A model generated the notes under the pieces. It ran no database searches. It was given only the letters and a program-made list of their open reading frames with translations, and had not been told where the DNA came from. A stretch of DNA of 26,427 bases from Isotricha intestinalis (taxonomy: Eukaryota; Ciliophora; Litostomatea; Vestibuliferida; Isotrichidae): contig JAJJLU010003869.1 of NCBI GenBank assembly GCA_023807065.1, positions 1 through 26,427 on the forward strand. Reading direction: 5' to 3'. The translations under genes were made by a program, and so were the position numbers. This document shows positions 16,001-25,400 of the stretch, in pieces. Each line of letters begins with the position of its first letter. Positions within the stretch are counted from its first letter, which is position 1.

Positions 16001-18308
16001 ATAATAATCTTAAACAATCTAATATATGTAATTTTTTAAAATCAAAACTATTTATAAAGTATGTTACTACTATTATATTAAATGGTTTTCCTGAACATAA
16101 ATAATCTCCTACTTTTTCTCTTTTTAATTCTTTTAAATTTGTTCTTATAAATCTTGCCATTTCAAAAGCAATATAATTTTCATAAGTTAAATTATCATAA
16201 TTTTCTCTTTCTGTATTATCTAATAAATATATTAAGGGATTTATATTTGAAATAAAGGGCTTTTGCATTATATTTAAATTTTTTAAATTTGATGTTTCTT
16301 CTATTGATATTTCACTTATTATTGATCTGTATTTGGATAATATATTTTTTTTTCCTTCTTCAATTTTTATATTTTCTGTTAAAGCAATATTTAAATTTTT
16401 TATATAATCTTCTTTTATTTTGTTAAATGATTCTTCTGAATATATAAGATTTTCTGTTTTTAAATAATTCAAACAGTCATTTGAACTTTTTCCAAAATTA
16501 AATAATTCTATTGCTTTTTGTAGTAATTTTTTAATTTTTAAATTTTTATTGATTTTATCTTTTAAATCATCAAAATTAGTATTATTACTACTATTACTTT
16601 CTGTTGATATATTACTATTCTCTTCTCTTGAATTTTCCAGATTTATATTAGTATCAATTATTTCATTTGAATTATTCTTATTTAAATTATATTCTACTAA
16701 ATCATATAATTTATGAACAAATTTATCTAAAAATGATAAAGTTTTTTTATTTAATATTTGTTCTTCATTTACTTTTAAATTTTTTTGTTTTTTATATAAT
16801 CCATTCATAATTTTAGTAAGTAAATCAATTAAATTTTGAAACACACCATAATAATTAACATCACAATCATAATTAACATATATTTCAACAAAAAAAGAAA
16901 TATTTTCAGTTAAATTAATTAAAGTATCTAAAATTGCATTTTTATATTCAAATCCAAAAACATCAGAAACTAAAATAGTAGTTAAAATTTTTCCAAAAAA
17001 AATTTCAATTTGGTCTTTTAAATTTTCTCTATAATTTTTAATTATTGTTATAAATAAATTTAAACTAGTTGTAAATATATTATAATCATTTGATAATGAA
17101 TTTTTAAAGAGAGAATCTTTTAAAAATTCTTTAAGAATAAAAATTAAATCATAATCATTTATAAAATATTTAGAACCTCTTTCAATTATTTCTTGGATTA
17201 AATTTAAACAAAATTCTCTACAATATAATCTAATTTCATTTGAATTTTCTTCAGTTGTTTCATCAAATCCTAAATTTGAAGATAGAAAAATATAAATTAT
17301 CATATTTAAATAATCATTTTTTACATTAATAATTGCAATAGTTTTTCTTATTTTATTTAAGCAATTTTTATTTTCACAAAATGGAAAATTAATTGTATCA
17401 TCCCAATTATTTGATGTTTTTCTACAATTAATACACCAACCATATTTTCCTATTTTTGAATCATTATATAATAAATCATTATATTGAATTAAATTTAAGT
17501 TTTCAATCTCATTTTTTAAAGATTCATTTTTTTCATTATTTTTTATTATATTTATATATTTTGTAATTATATTAATACTTTCTTCATCTTGTTTATTTTG
17601 AATTACTATTAAATCTATTAAGTAATTTAAATATTGTTGACAAATAAAATTATATTCATTGAATAATATTTTATTAAATAATTCTAATTTGGTTGTACTT
17701 TCTAAACCTAAATCTTCATAATTTTTATAAAAATTTAAATGCTTTGGAATATTTATATTATAATCCCATGAATTTTTATAATTATTAATAAGGATATCTA
17801 TTAATTTATATAAATTTGTTTTAATCAATGTTTGAAAGTCTTGATTATTTTTCGTTGATAAAATCATTTTAAGAAATACTTTTAAGATTGAACTAAAATA
17901 TTCATTATGAATATAAAGAGTATTAAGAGATAATATTTTAATTAAAATATTCATTATTTTACTATTTAATTCAAAATCAAATTCTATTTTTAAAATTATT
18001 TTTGGTAAATATAAAAGAAAATGTTGAATTGTAACTTGAAGAATAGAATTATTTATTAAATTATTATCAATTATATAATTAATTGTTTTTATCATTTTTG
18101 AAATTATCTTTAAATTTGGATTTTCAACAGGTTCAACACATAATATACATAATTCTTTAATATTATCTAAAGTAATATTTGTTTTTAATTTTGAAATTGA
18201 ATCTTTAATAATTTGGTAATTTTTTTCTTTTTTATTCATATTCTTTTTATATGATTCAAATGTTCCTAAAAGTGTTTTTTCAATTTTAATATCTTTATCA
18301 TCATTCAT
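13041..18308 (-). CDS. BIG/Sec7-family Arf guanine-nucleotide exchange factor
   Basis: A 1755-residue protein that loads GTP on Arf GTPases at the trans-Golgi and endosomes. The N-terminal helical region holds a four-Cys cluster (C292, C295, C311, C316) that looks like a small zinc site. The HUS region is clear around 425-500, with its box IYVNYDCD ending at residue 483. The Sec7 domain spans about 650-865, with the glutamic finger Glu778 in LIGEGQII and the second conserved motif ILNTDLH (816-822). The HDS1 region (about 1105-1235) is recognisable from KLVEVAEFNIKRIQAEW and FQMNFVQPF. Length and domain order match BIG1/BIG2/Sec7p rather than GBF1 or cytohesins, and there is no PH domain. It is one uninterrupted 5.3-kb ORF with no visible intron. 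It converges with the kelch gene, 140 bp between stops. Confidence 0.95.
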   Translation of the reverse strand: MNDDKDIKIEKTLLGTFESYKKNMNKKEKNYQIIKDSISKLKTNITLDNIKELCILCVEPVENPNLKIISKMIKTINYIIDNNLINNSILQVTIQHFLLYLPKIILKIEFDFELNSKIMNILIKILSLNTLYIHNEYFSSILKVFLKMILSTKNNQDFQTLIKTNLYKLIDILINNYKNSWDYNINIPKHLNFYKNYEDLGLESTTKLELFNKILFNEYNFICQQYLNYLIDLIVIQNKQDEESINIITKYINIIKNNEKNESLKNEIENLNLIQYNDLLYNDSKIGKYGWCINCRKTSNNWDDTINFPFCENKNCLNKIRKTIAIINVKNDYLNMIIYIFLSSNLGFDETTEENSNEIRLYCREFCLNLIQEIIERGSKYFINDYDLIFILKEFLKDSLFKNSLSNDYNIFTTSLNLFITIIKNYRENLKDQIEIFFGKILTTILVSDVFGFEYKNAILDTLINLTENISFFVEIYVNYDCDVNYYGVFQNLIDLLTKIMNGLYKKQKNLKVNEEQILNKKTLSFLDKFVHKLYDLVEYNLNKNNSNEIIDTNINLENSREENSNISTESNSSNNTNFDDLKDKINKNLKIKKLLQKAIELFNFGKSSNDCLNYLKTENLIYSEESFNKIKEDYIKNLNIALTENIKIEEGKKNILSKYRSIISEISIEETSNLKNLNIMQKPFISNINPLIYLLDNTERENYDNLTYENYIAFEMARFIRTNLKELKREKVGDYLCSGKPFNIIVVTYFINSFDFKKLHILDCLRLLFNELPLIGEGQIIGRIIQIFGSRYHKENPSILKDPDIAYYLAYLIIILNTDLHRDEVDQKMTIKQFIDSFNQSYQNQGVSEEYLSDIYYKILNDPIVIPGQSLSKNKKNKDFINKERKSIYDSTIKSLQNISSIYNNFIKEIDNDNIKSLIEFSWSNFLSIFSQQLLVSNDIDIIKVCLDDLLTMTKALSILRLNKYSEAFINTVINMININDKKELGIKNIECIKHLIQFASQNGKYIKTNWESILNIVSKIEYYQFTNIETITKDIQNKSKTTEKEKEIEITLINREIINNNIIDVLCDNIFSNTITFDEEAIVNFVQGLCKVSINELNDYFTPRIYSLHKLVEVAEFNIKRIQAEWVKIWKPIGAHLIYVIININNENICTDALDNLKQIICKLLQKKDLFIYNFQMNFVQPFHIIFSQSKNEKIGEMVLNYINYIIGTYSKIIYSGWIVIFKILKEGLRRNNSKLNEEIKNILQKINEDFSLIYNNLNSDVFKGYVECLCLMYLKDNLKEYSFDTIFRLFSKIIYDKLSDDNKEKNGINLQYKNKKYELAKIFLYGFDELINIDFEKYLNLIFDVIDKNLDIIISTDIYLLIYLYYGYFKTHICCLLFNFMDFNLNFFDNNILSDEYTIYRKENNIDDKFSNIQLFLNFSILEDIKKIGDDKFEFIIKKEETNKLNIIMKKIKESYDKENHVDLLYKKLILFNSINSKFLSRFISSFLDKIFYIFEKIEKKNYNFIYYYNDLIIIIFKLSFFNKENKSLIDLVTQKIQLNYDNSINLLNKIYEENIHFLKYIASFSVTIEENNILDLISFFFIYSNFILNLTVFYVNDVEENYKIISEIFLKFLQMDSENKFKTYKIIELNQYISLLLILQNIKQILLQKIKNPSQQFQSLNILLSLHKIFLKYKLDEINSPFLEIINNELEIIFPQFLKVLNEDELNMTFNCLMDLIDSDNQEIRTSSKNILSKLVNDELCIFNTYEEIKN

Positions 18309-18507
18309 TTAAAAAATGTAAATTTAAAAATTTTTTTAGTATTTATATTAATATCATTAAATTTTTTATTTAACCAATTTATTTTTTAAGCATTTATTAT
18401 AAATAACTTTTTTAAATCATCTAATAAAAATATTTATATTACATGATATTAATTCATTATTTAATAAAATTTCGCATAATAAAAATATCTAAATAATAAT
18501 TAATTAA

Positions 18508-19479
18508 TCATAGATTAATAGGTAAACAACAACATAAAAGAGATTTAGTTTTTTTATTATCTTTAATAGAATATATTGAAATAATTTGACTATTTTTATT
18601 AGAAAGTTCATTTTCACATTTTTTAAAATTATTTTCATTTTTTTCTTCTTTATTCATTGTATTTTTTTTAGAAAAATCTAATCTGGTTGCATTAGAAATA
18701 AAATCAGCTTGAATAGGAATAATTTTTTCAATATGAATAAAATTATTATTTATTTTTTCTCTTTTCTTATCATCCAATTTAGAATAAGAAAATGTTTTAG
18801 TTCTATCATTTAATTTATATTTACCAAATCTTTTTTCAAAAGGATTTTTTATATAAGGAGATGAATAAAACATTTCTGGATTATCAATAAAATTAATATT
18901 TTCTTTTGTTATTTCATTACTTTTATTTTCTTTTTCTTCATTTTTATTATTATAAAGACTATTTCTAAAACTTGAAAAAGGATAATTATTATTTTTTTTT
19001 GGAGTTTCTTCAATTGAAAATTGAATATTATTCATCATTTTTAAAGAAGATTTTTTACTTAAATTCGAAGAATCACTTTTTTCAGATTTTAAAAAAAAAT
19101 TTCCTTTTTTTAAAAGACTTTTTTTTAATAAAGTTTTCATTTTATTTTTTCCCATTGAATTAAAAGTTGATTTAAGTTTATTTTCTTCAGTTTTATTAAT
19201 TTTTAAACTTTTACTTTTTTTTCTTCTTGTTATTTTCATAGTTTGTTTTAATATTTGACTTTCTTGATTATTACTTTTTTCTTTTTTTTCTTCAACTAAA
19301 TTTTGTAAGAATTGATCATAATATTCATTATCTATTTTTCCTAAAATAATAGTTTTTTTTTTCGATTTATTTGAAATTACTGTTTTATAATTTATTTCAT
19401 TTTTTTTAAAATCTATTTCTTCTGCTATTCCAAGATTTATATTTTGTATTTTTTTTGAAGATAAATTATTAGCTTTCAT
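18508..19479 (-). CDS. Basic low-complexity protein with CCC C-terminus
   Basis: This 323-residue protein is rich in Lys, Asn and Ser. It looks mainly disordered, with basic clusters at 84-92 (TRRKKSKSL) and 108-127. No domain is recognised. The last residues are SLLCCCLPINL, with Cys316-318 just before a short hydrophobic tail; such clusters are commonly palmitoylated. The arrangement is not a CaaX or Rab-type prenylation box, because five residues follow the last Cys. The protein may therefore sit on a membrane by its C-terminus, with the basic regions aiding contact with acidic lipids. The stop codon is TGA, the only clear TGA terminator in the window. It lies 198 bp upstream of the BIG gene on the same strand. 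Confidence 0.65.
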   Translation of the reverse strand: MKANNLSSKKIQNINLGIAEEIDFKKNEINYKTVISNKSKKKTIILGKIDNEYYDQFLQNLVEEKKEKSNNQESQILKQTMKITRRKKSKSLKINKTEENKLKSTFNSMGKNKMKTLLKKSLLKKGNFFLKSEKSDSSNLSKKSSLKMMNNIQFSIEETPKKNNNYPFSSFRNSLYNNKNEEKENKSNEITKENINFIDNPEMFYSSPYIKNPFEKRFGKYKLNDRTKTFSYSKLDDKKREKINNNFIHIEKIIPIQADFISNATRLDFSKKNTMNKEEKNENNFKKCENELSNKNSQIISIYSIKDNKKTKSLLCCCLPINL

Positions 19480-19588
19480 TCTTTTAATTAAATATTTAAT
19501 TTTTTTATAAATATTTTATATTTCAAATATTTTTACTGGGTTAATGTATTTACAAATAAATAATTTAAAGAAATAAAAATATATTAAA

Positions 19589-20710
19589 TTATTTTTTTGA
19601 AATAGGATAAGAATAAATATGTTCAATGGATAAGAAGTTTAAAGCTTCTTTTTCTTCTAATTCTTCTTCTTTTTCCATATAATCATTAATTTGTTTATCT
19701 TTGTTAATTTCATTTTCATTTTCTCCAGGTTTAATACAAAAACTACTTAATTTTAAAATAGAATAACCTGGATTATCTAAAGATATATTAGATGAATTTA
19801 TTTTATTTAAAAAATGTGGAGATTCATTCATAATAATAGAAGAAATAAAACTACTTACATTTATTTGATTTATCTTACTAAAATGGAAATTTTGAAATTC
19901 TATTGTCATATTTAAAAAATCTAATTCTCTTAAATTTTGAAATTTTATTTTATCCAAATAACATTTTTTTAAAAATTCTTGACATTCATTTGAAAAAACA
20001 CAAGGTATAGTTATTACATCATGTTTTCTTATTTCCCAAGTTAAAATAAATCTTGATATTACTGCAAATTCAAATAATATTTTTTGATTATATTTCCAAT
20101 TTCTTAATATATCTTGTTTTTTAGGTGATTGAGTTATTAAAGTTCCACTTGAAAAAAATTTTAAATTTGTTGTTATATATTCTATTGGATTTAATTTTAC
20201 TATTAATTTTGAATCATCAAATAAAATTGAACTTAATTTATTTTTATTATTTTTCTTTTCTTCTTCTATTGCTATTGTATTTAAATTATATAATGAAAAC
20301 CATAATAAATCTTTTTTACTTTCTAAATTTATCATGATGTCATATAATTGAGACATTATATTTCTACACATTTTTTCTTGGTTAAATACTATTATTGTTT
20401 CATTTAAAATTATTTTATTGTTTTTTAATTCTTCACAATATGATTTTATTTTATTTACTATTGTAATTATTTCTTTTTTATATGTAAATATTGTAAAATT
20501 CTTTGATTTGAATTTTTCATCCCATAAAATAAAATTATCACATATTGAAATATCATTTCCTATTTCTTCTATTTTTTCTGCTATTGTTGGGTTTGTTATT
20601 ATATAATGATATTTTGTTATATTATTTTTATCTATTGTTTTATAAAATCTATTTTCTAATATTTCATAATTTAAAAATTGACTTAAAAACTTTTGTTTTT
20701 CTTCTTCCAT
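19589..20710 (-). CDS. Conserved-looking protein of unknown function
   Basis: The 373-residue product has much lower Asn/Lys repetition than its neighbours and looks like a folded, mixed alpha/beta cytosolic protein. A central stretch around residues 190-240 (SSGTLITQSPKKQD, then FAVISRFILTWEIRKHDVIT) is relatively hydrophobic and ordered. The region before it (90-160) has alternating helices with several Cys and Trp. The C-terminus carries an acidic run (about 343-355) before IEHIYSYPISKK. No signal peptide, membrane helix or known catalytic motif is seen, and I do not recognise a family. The first in-frame ATG is used. The start lies 102 bp from the divergent small coiled-coil gene. Confidence 0.7.
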   Translation of the reverse strand: MEEEKQKFLSQFLNYEILENRFYKTIDKNNITKYHYIITNPTIAEKIEEIGNDISICDNFILWDEKFKSKNFTIFTYKKEIITIVNKIKSYCEELKNNKIILNETIIVFNQEKMCRNIMSQLYDIMINLESKKDLLWFSLYNLNTIAIEEEKKNNKNKLSSILFDDSKLIVKLNPIEYITTNLKFFSSGTLITQSPKKQDILRNWKYNQKILFEFAVISRFILTWEIRKHDVITIPCVFSNECQEFLKKCYLDKIKFQNLRELDFLNMTIEFQNFHFSKINQINVSSFISSIIMNESPHFLNKINSSNISLDNPGYSILKLSSFCIKPGENENEINKDKQINDYMEKEEELEEKEALNFLSIEHIYSYPISKK

Positions 20711-20812
20711 AAATTTGTGAAAATTTTAAATAAAAAATAATATTTTTTTATTAAAAAAATTAAATATGAAACTCTAATAAAAAAACATAATATAAAATTT
20801 TAAAAAAAAAAA
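20711..20812. promoter_or_regulatory. 102-bp divergent intergenic region
   Basis: These bases separate divergent start codons. The sequence is A/T-rich with a run of A just before the plus-strand ATG. No motif is recognised; it is listed because both promoters must lie here. Confidence 0.4.
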
Positions 20813-21292
20813 ATGTACCTTTCTCAAAAATTAGAATATTCTCAAAAAAGAAGAGAAAATAATAGATATAGCATAAATTCATTTCAGCCAAGATTTATAG
20901 AAAATATGTATAAAAGTGGAGGAATGTTTGAATATGAAATAACTAAAGGTGGAATTTATAAAGGTCAAGTTGATAAAATTAAACAAAGTTCAGATTTATT
21001 AAAAAGTCAATTTCTTGGTCATAGGGAACATTTAAGAAATTTATTTTTTCAAAATGAAGATTTTAAAATGAATATGAGAAAAGAATATAGAAATGTTAAA
21101 CATGATTTAATTACTTATGCTAATAATATTGAAGAAGAAATTAGAAAAGGATTTAATGAACAAAAGAAAAGTAATATGAAAATTAAAGACCAAATTTTAG
21201 AAGTTAAAAAAGGAAATTATGAAATTAGCCAAATTATTAGAGATGTTAAAGAAAGGTTACAAAAAATTAAAGAAAAAATAGGAGATATTTAG
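20813..21292 (+). CDS. Small coiled-coil protein
   Basis: The 159-residue protein has a short N-terminal head with aromatic and Gly residues (FQPRFIENMYKSGGMFEYEI, residues 25-44). An almost entirely helical, charged body follows (about 52-159), including KGFNEQKKSNMKIKDQILEV and ending IKEKIGDI. Hydrophobic residues are spaced as in a coiled coil. Basic and acidic residues alternate. There is no signal peptide or membrane helix. The structured head plus coil is reminiscent of filament-forming or basal-body proteins, but no family match is evident. The stop is TAG, supporting the standard code. Confidence 0.75.
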   Translation: MYLSQKLEYSQKRRENNRYSINSFQPRFIENMYKSGGMFEYEITKGGIYKGQVDKIKQSSDLLKSQFLGHREHLRNLFFQNEDFKMNMRKEYRNVKHDLITYANNIEEEIRKGFNEQKKSNMKIKDQILEVKKGNYEISQIIRDVKERLQKIKEKIGDI

Positions 21293-21676
21293 ATATATAT
21301 ATTTAAAAAGAATTTTTATAAATAAAATTTCAAACAGTTGTTTATTTATTTTAATAAAATTATTTTTATTTTAATTTTTTTTATTATTACTTCTTTTCTA
21401 TAATAATGAAAAATAATAAAAATTAAATATTATAAATAAATAAATGTTATTTCTAAAAAATTTATTTTTTTAAAATAAATATTTTGAAGAGCAAAGAAAA
21501 GATAAAAAAAGAAAAAAAATGAATATATAAGAGAAGAGTTTTGAATAAAGAATAAATTTAAATAAAAAAAATTATAAATAATTAATTTATTTTCACTTTA
21601 TTTATTTATTTTGATTTATATTCTTTATATATATTCGTAAATTTCTTTTTTTCTTTATTTTATAATTTTTAATTAG
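21293..21676. other. Intergenic region of 384 bp with a candidate leader intron
   Basis: No coding segment is visible. Bases 21637-21676 look like a 40-nt intron in the leader of the next gene. The donor is TTC|GTAAAT, the same context as the kelch-gene donor, followed by a T/C-rich tract and an acceptor TTAG directly before the ATG. No in-frame upstream ATG was found, so it would be a 5'-untranslated intron. The rest is A/T-rich with no recognised site. Confidence 0.35.
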
Positions 21677-22213
21677 ATGGAATCTACTTTTTTAGATTTT
21701 GTTGATTTTGATAACAATCAAAGTAAAAATTCAAAAAATTATTCTGAAAATAAAAAAAGGAATTTAATATTTTATATTATATCATTATCAATTGTTATTA
21801 TATTAGGAATATTTTGTTTTGAAAGAAAAAGTAAGATTTCAAAATTAAAAAAAGCACATAATGATTTATATGAAGAAACTTTAACTTTAAAAAAAAATTC
21901 AGAAGATCTTTATTCTAGAAATATGGAAAAAAATAAATTAGTTGTGCAAGTTTTTAATGAAATGAAAGCTTATAAAGAGCAATTTGAAAAAGATGAAAAA
22001 GAAGTAGAAGATTTAAAAGAAAAAAATATTGATTTGAAAAAACAAAAAGAAAAATTAACTTTAAATAGTGAAAATATTAGAAGCAAAGTTAGAGAAATTA
22101 AAAGTCAACTTGAGAATAATATGGAAAAATTAACTAATGAAAAAAATAAAAATGCTGAATTAGCTCACAAATATCAAATTTTAAAAGAAGAATTAGAAAA
22201 AGAAGAAGAATAA
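21677..22213 (+). CDS. Membrane-anchored coiled-coil protein
   Basis: The 178-residue protein has a polar N-terminus (1-30), one strongly hydrophobic helix (about 31-49, FYIISLSIVIILGIFCF) and then a continuous charged coiled coil to the end. A Lys/Arg-rich group follows the helix and another precedes it. The layout is a signal-anchor or tail-like membrane protein with a long rod, as in tethers and golgin-like or nuclear-envelope proteins. The rod carries many Lys/Glu pairs and regular Leu positions, and ends KEELEKEEE. There is no other domain. The function is not identifiable. The ATG directly follows a possible intron acceptor (TTAG), so the true 5' exon may lie further upstream. Confidence 0.75.
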   Translation: MESTFLDFVDFDNNQSKNSKNYSENKKRNLIFYIISLSIVIILGIFCFERKSKISKLKKAHNDLYEETLTLKKNSEDLYSRNMEKNKLVVQVFNEMKAYKEQFEKDEKEVEDLKEKNIDLKKQKEKLTLNSENIRSKVREIKSQLENNMEKLTNEKNKNAELAHKYQILKEELEKEEE

Positions 22214-22438
22214 ATTAATTTTTACTATTTTTAAAAAATAAAAGAATTATTTTAATATAAAATATAAACAATTACCATAATAACTAAAGGAATATTATTT
22301 GATTATTAATACATTAAAATAAAAACAATTTTATTTTCTAAAAGATTTTTAAATATATTTAAAATTTAAAGAAAACAATTGAATTAATTAAATAATATTT
22401 AATAATAATATTTATAAAATATAAAAAGAGTTAAAGAA

Positions 22439-25400
22439 ATGTCAAACGGCTATGATAATAGTTTTCTATTATTGAAAGAGGATGACAATGAAATTAATTC
22501 TGAAATGATGTCTTCAAAGATAAGTTTTTTTGAACCAGTAGGTTTTGAAAATAATATGAATGATAATAATTGTTTTGTAAGTGTTGTTTTTCATGCTCTT
22601 TATCATTTTACTAAATTAAAAAATTTTTTAATTGATATAGAATTAACAGTTTCAACTCCTCCTATAATAGTAGAATTAAAATCTTTATTAAGTTCATATC
22701 AAATGCTGAATAAAGAAAAAAGTAGTGGTGAAGAAAATAAAAATAAATATGTTTTAAATCCTATTAATTTTAGAAATGCATTAGATGCAAAACAAATATT
22801 TCATAAAAATAAAAAAGGGGATCCAATTGAATTATTAAATTATATTTTAACTACGGTTCATAATTATATATCTTTTAATTCAACTGGAAGTAATTTAAAT
22901 TTTTCATCTTTAAATTCAGAATGTAAATCTAATGACTGTGTAATTCATCAATTATTTTATATTGATATTACTGAAATTTGTCATTGTGATAATTGTAATT
23001 ATGATAAAACATTAAAATATGATAATAATTATTTTATGCAATTACTAAATGTAGATTTAATATTATATAATATTCAGAATATTAAAAATTTTGATGAATT
23101 AAATGGAAAAATTTTTTATTATTCTAAACTTTTTCCTACTCAATCACCAGAATGTCAAAAATGTAAAAAACAAGAACATACTCAAAATATTTTTAAATGT
23201 AATTCAATTGGAAAATATTTCATAGTTAATTTATCTTTTGATGGTAATCAAATACAAAAAGAAAATTTATTATATATATATACTATGATTGGAAGGGAAT
23301 TTAATGTGAAAGATTTATATGAATATGATAAAGATTTTAAATTATATTTTATGGGAATGTTTTTATATTGGTCATCTCATTATATTTGTTTATTTTTTTC
23401 TCCAAATATTGAAAAATTTGTTATGTATGATGATAAGACAATTAAATATTTTGATTCTTGGAAAGATTTAATTAAAAATTTAATATTAAATGAATATCAA
23501 CCTGTTGCTTTGTTATATGGTGAATATGAAGGTAATAAATTAAATAATTTAAAACCTTTTAATATTGATAAAATATTCTTTGATAATATATTAAAAGAAA
23601 CCATTGAAAAGGATAAAAATAGAAATAAAATTGGAATTGCAATGCCAAATGTTAAAATAAATGAAAATGAATGGATTTGTGATGAATGTAAAAGTATAAA
23701 TAATATGATAAATGATACTTGTGAAAAATGTCATTTTGTTAATGAGACTGTTAAAGAAATGAATTTATTAAGATATTATGAATTAAAAAGAAAAGATATT
23801 GATCAATTAAATAATGAAGAAAAAGATTTTATTAATTCTATTGAGAAAAAAAATAAAAATCATAATGAAATGGAAAAATGTATTTGTATTTATTGTGGTT
23901 GTAACACAAATTCAATTCAAGATAAACAATGTAAAATTTGTTCTTATCCTCTCAGACAGTCGGAAAGAAATAAATTTAATCAAAATCAAATTAATGAAAT
24001 TAAGAATAATAATAATTTTAATCAAAATAAAAAGAATGATTTGATTAATAATAATATCCAAAATAAAAATTTAAATCAAAATGATAATCAAAAAGAACAA
24101 AATAATAACCAAAAAAATGATAAAACAGAACAGAAGATTTATACTAATCAAAATGAACAAAAAAAAATTCAAAATAATAAAAATGATGAAATAATAGAAC
24201 AACTAAATAATCAAAATAATAAAATAACTCAACAAAATAATCAAAATATTCACAAAACCCAACAAAGAAATAATAATAATAATCAAAATAATAATAAAAA
24301 AGAAGAGATGAATAATCAAGAAAATGAAGAATTAAATAATAAAAATAGTAGTAAAATAGGGGAAAAAATGAATATTCAAAATAAAAATGAAAGAAAGAAT
24401 TCTCAAAATGAACATTCTAATTTAAATCAAAATAATAATAGAACAGAACTAAATCAAAATAATAATAAAACAGAACAAATAAATCAAAATAATAATAGAA
24501 CAGAATTAAATCAAAATAATAACAAAAAAGAACTAAATCAAAATAATGATAAAAAAGAAATAAATCAAAATAATAATAAAAAAGAACAAATAAATCAAAA
24601 TGATGATAAAAAAGAACTAAATCAAAATAATAATAAAAAAGAACTAAATCAAAATATTAATAAAACAGAATTAAATCAAAATATTAATAAAACAGAACAA
24701 ATAAATCAAAATAATAATAAAAAAGAACTAAATCAAAATATTAATAAAACAGAACAAATAAATCAAAATATTAATAAAACAGAACAAATAAATCAAAATA
24801 TTAATAAAAAAGAAATAAATCAAAATATTAATAAAACAGAACAAATAAATCAAAATAATAATAAAAAAGAAATAAATCAAAATAATAATAAAAAAGAAAT
24901 AAATCAAAATAATAATAGAACAGAACTAAATCAAAATAATAATAGAACAGAACTAAATCAAAATAATAACAAAAAAGAACAAAATCCAAATAATAATAAA
25001 ACAGAACAAATAAATAACAAAAATAATATTCAAAATGAACATAACAATAATTTAAATCAAAAAAAAAGAGAAGAATTAAATAATAAAGATGAGAATATTT
25101 TAAATCAAAATAAAAATAAAAATGAACAAATAAATAATAAAAATAATATTATAAATAAAACAGAACAACATAATAATCCAAATAAGAATAATAATAATAC
25201 TACTCAAAATAATAAGAAAATTGAAGAAAAAAAAAATTCAAATAAAAATATTCCAAACTTAAATAATAATCCTAAAGGAGAATTAAATAATAACAATAAT
25301 AATAATATAAATGAAAGGAAAAACTCGAATCAAAATTCAAATTTATCAAACAAAGTGAATAATAATATTCATAATAAGGAAATAACAATTGATAATAAAT

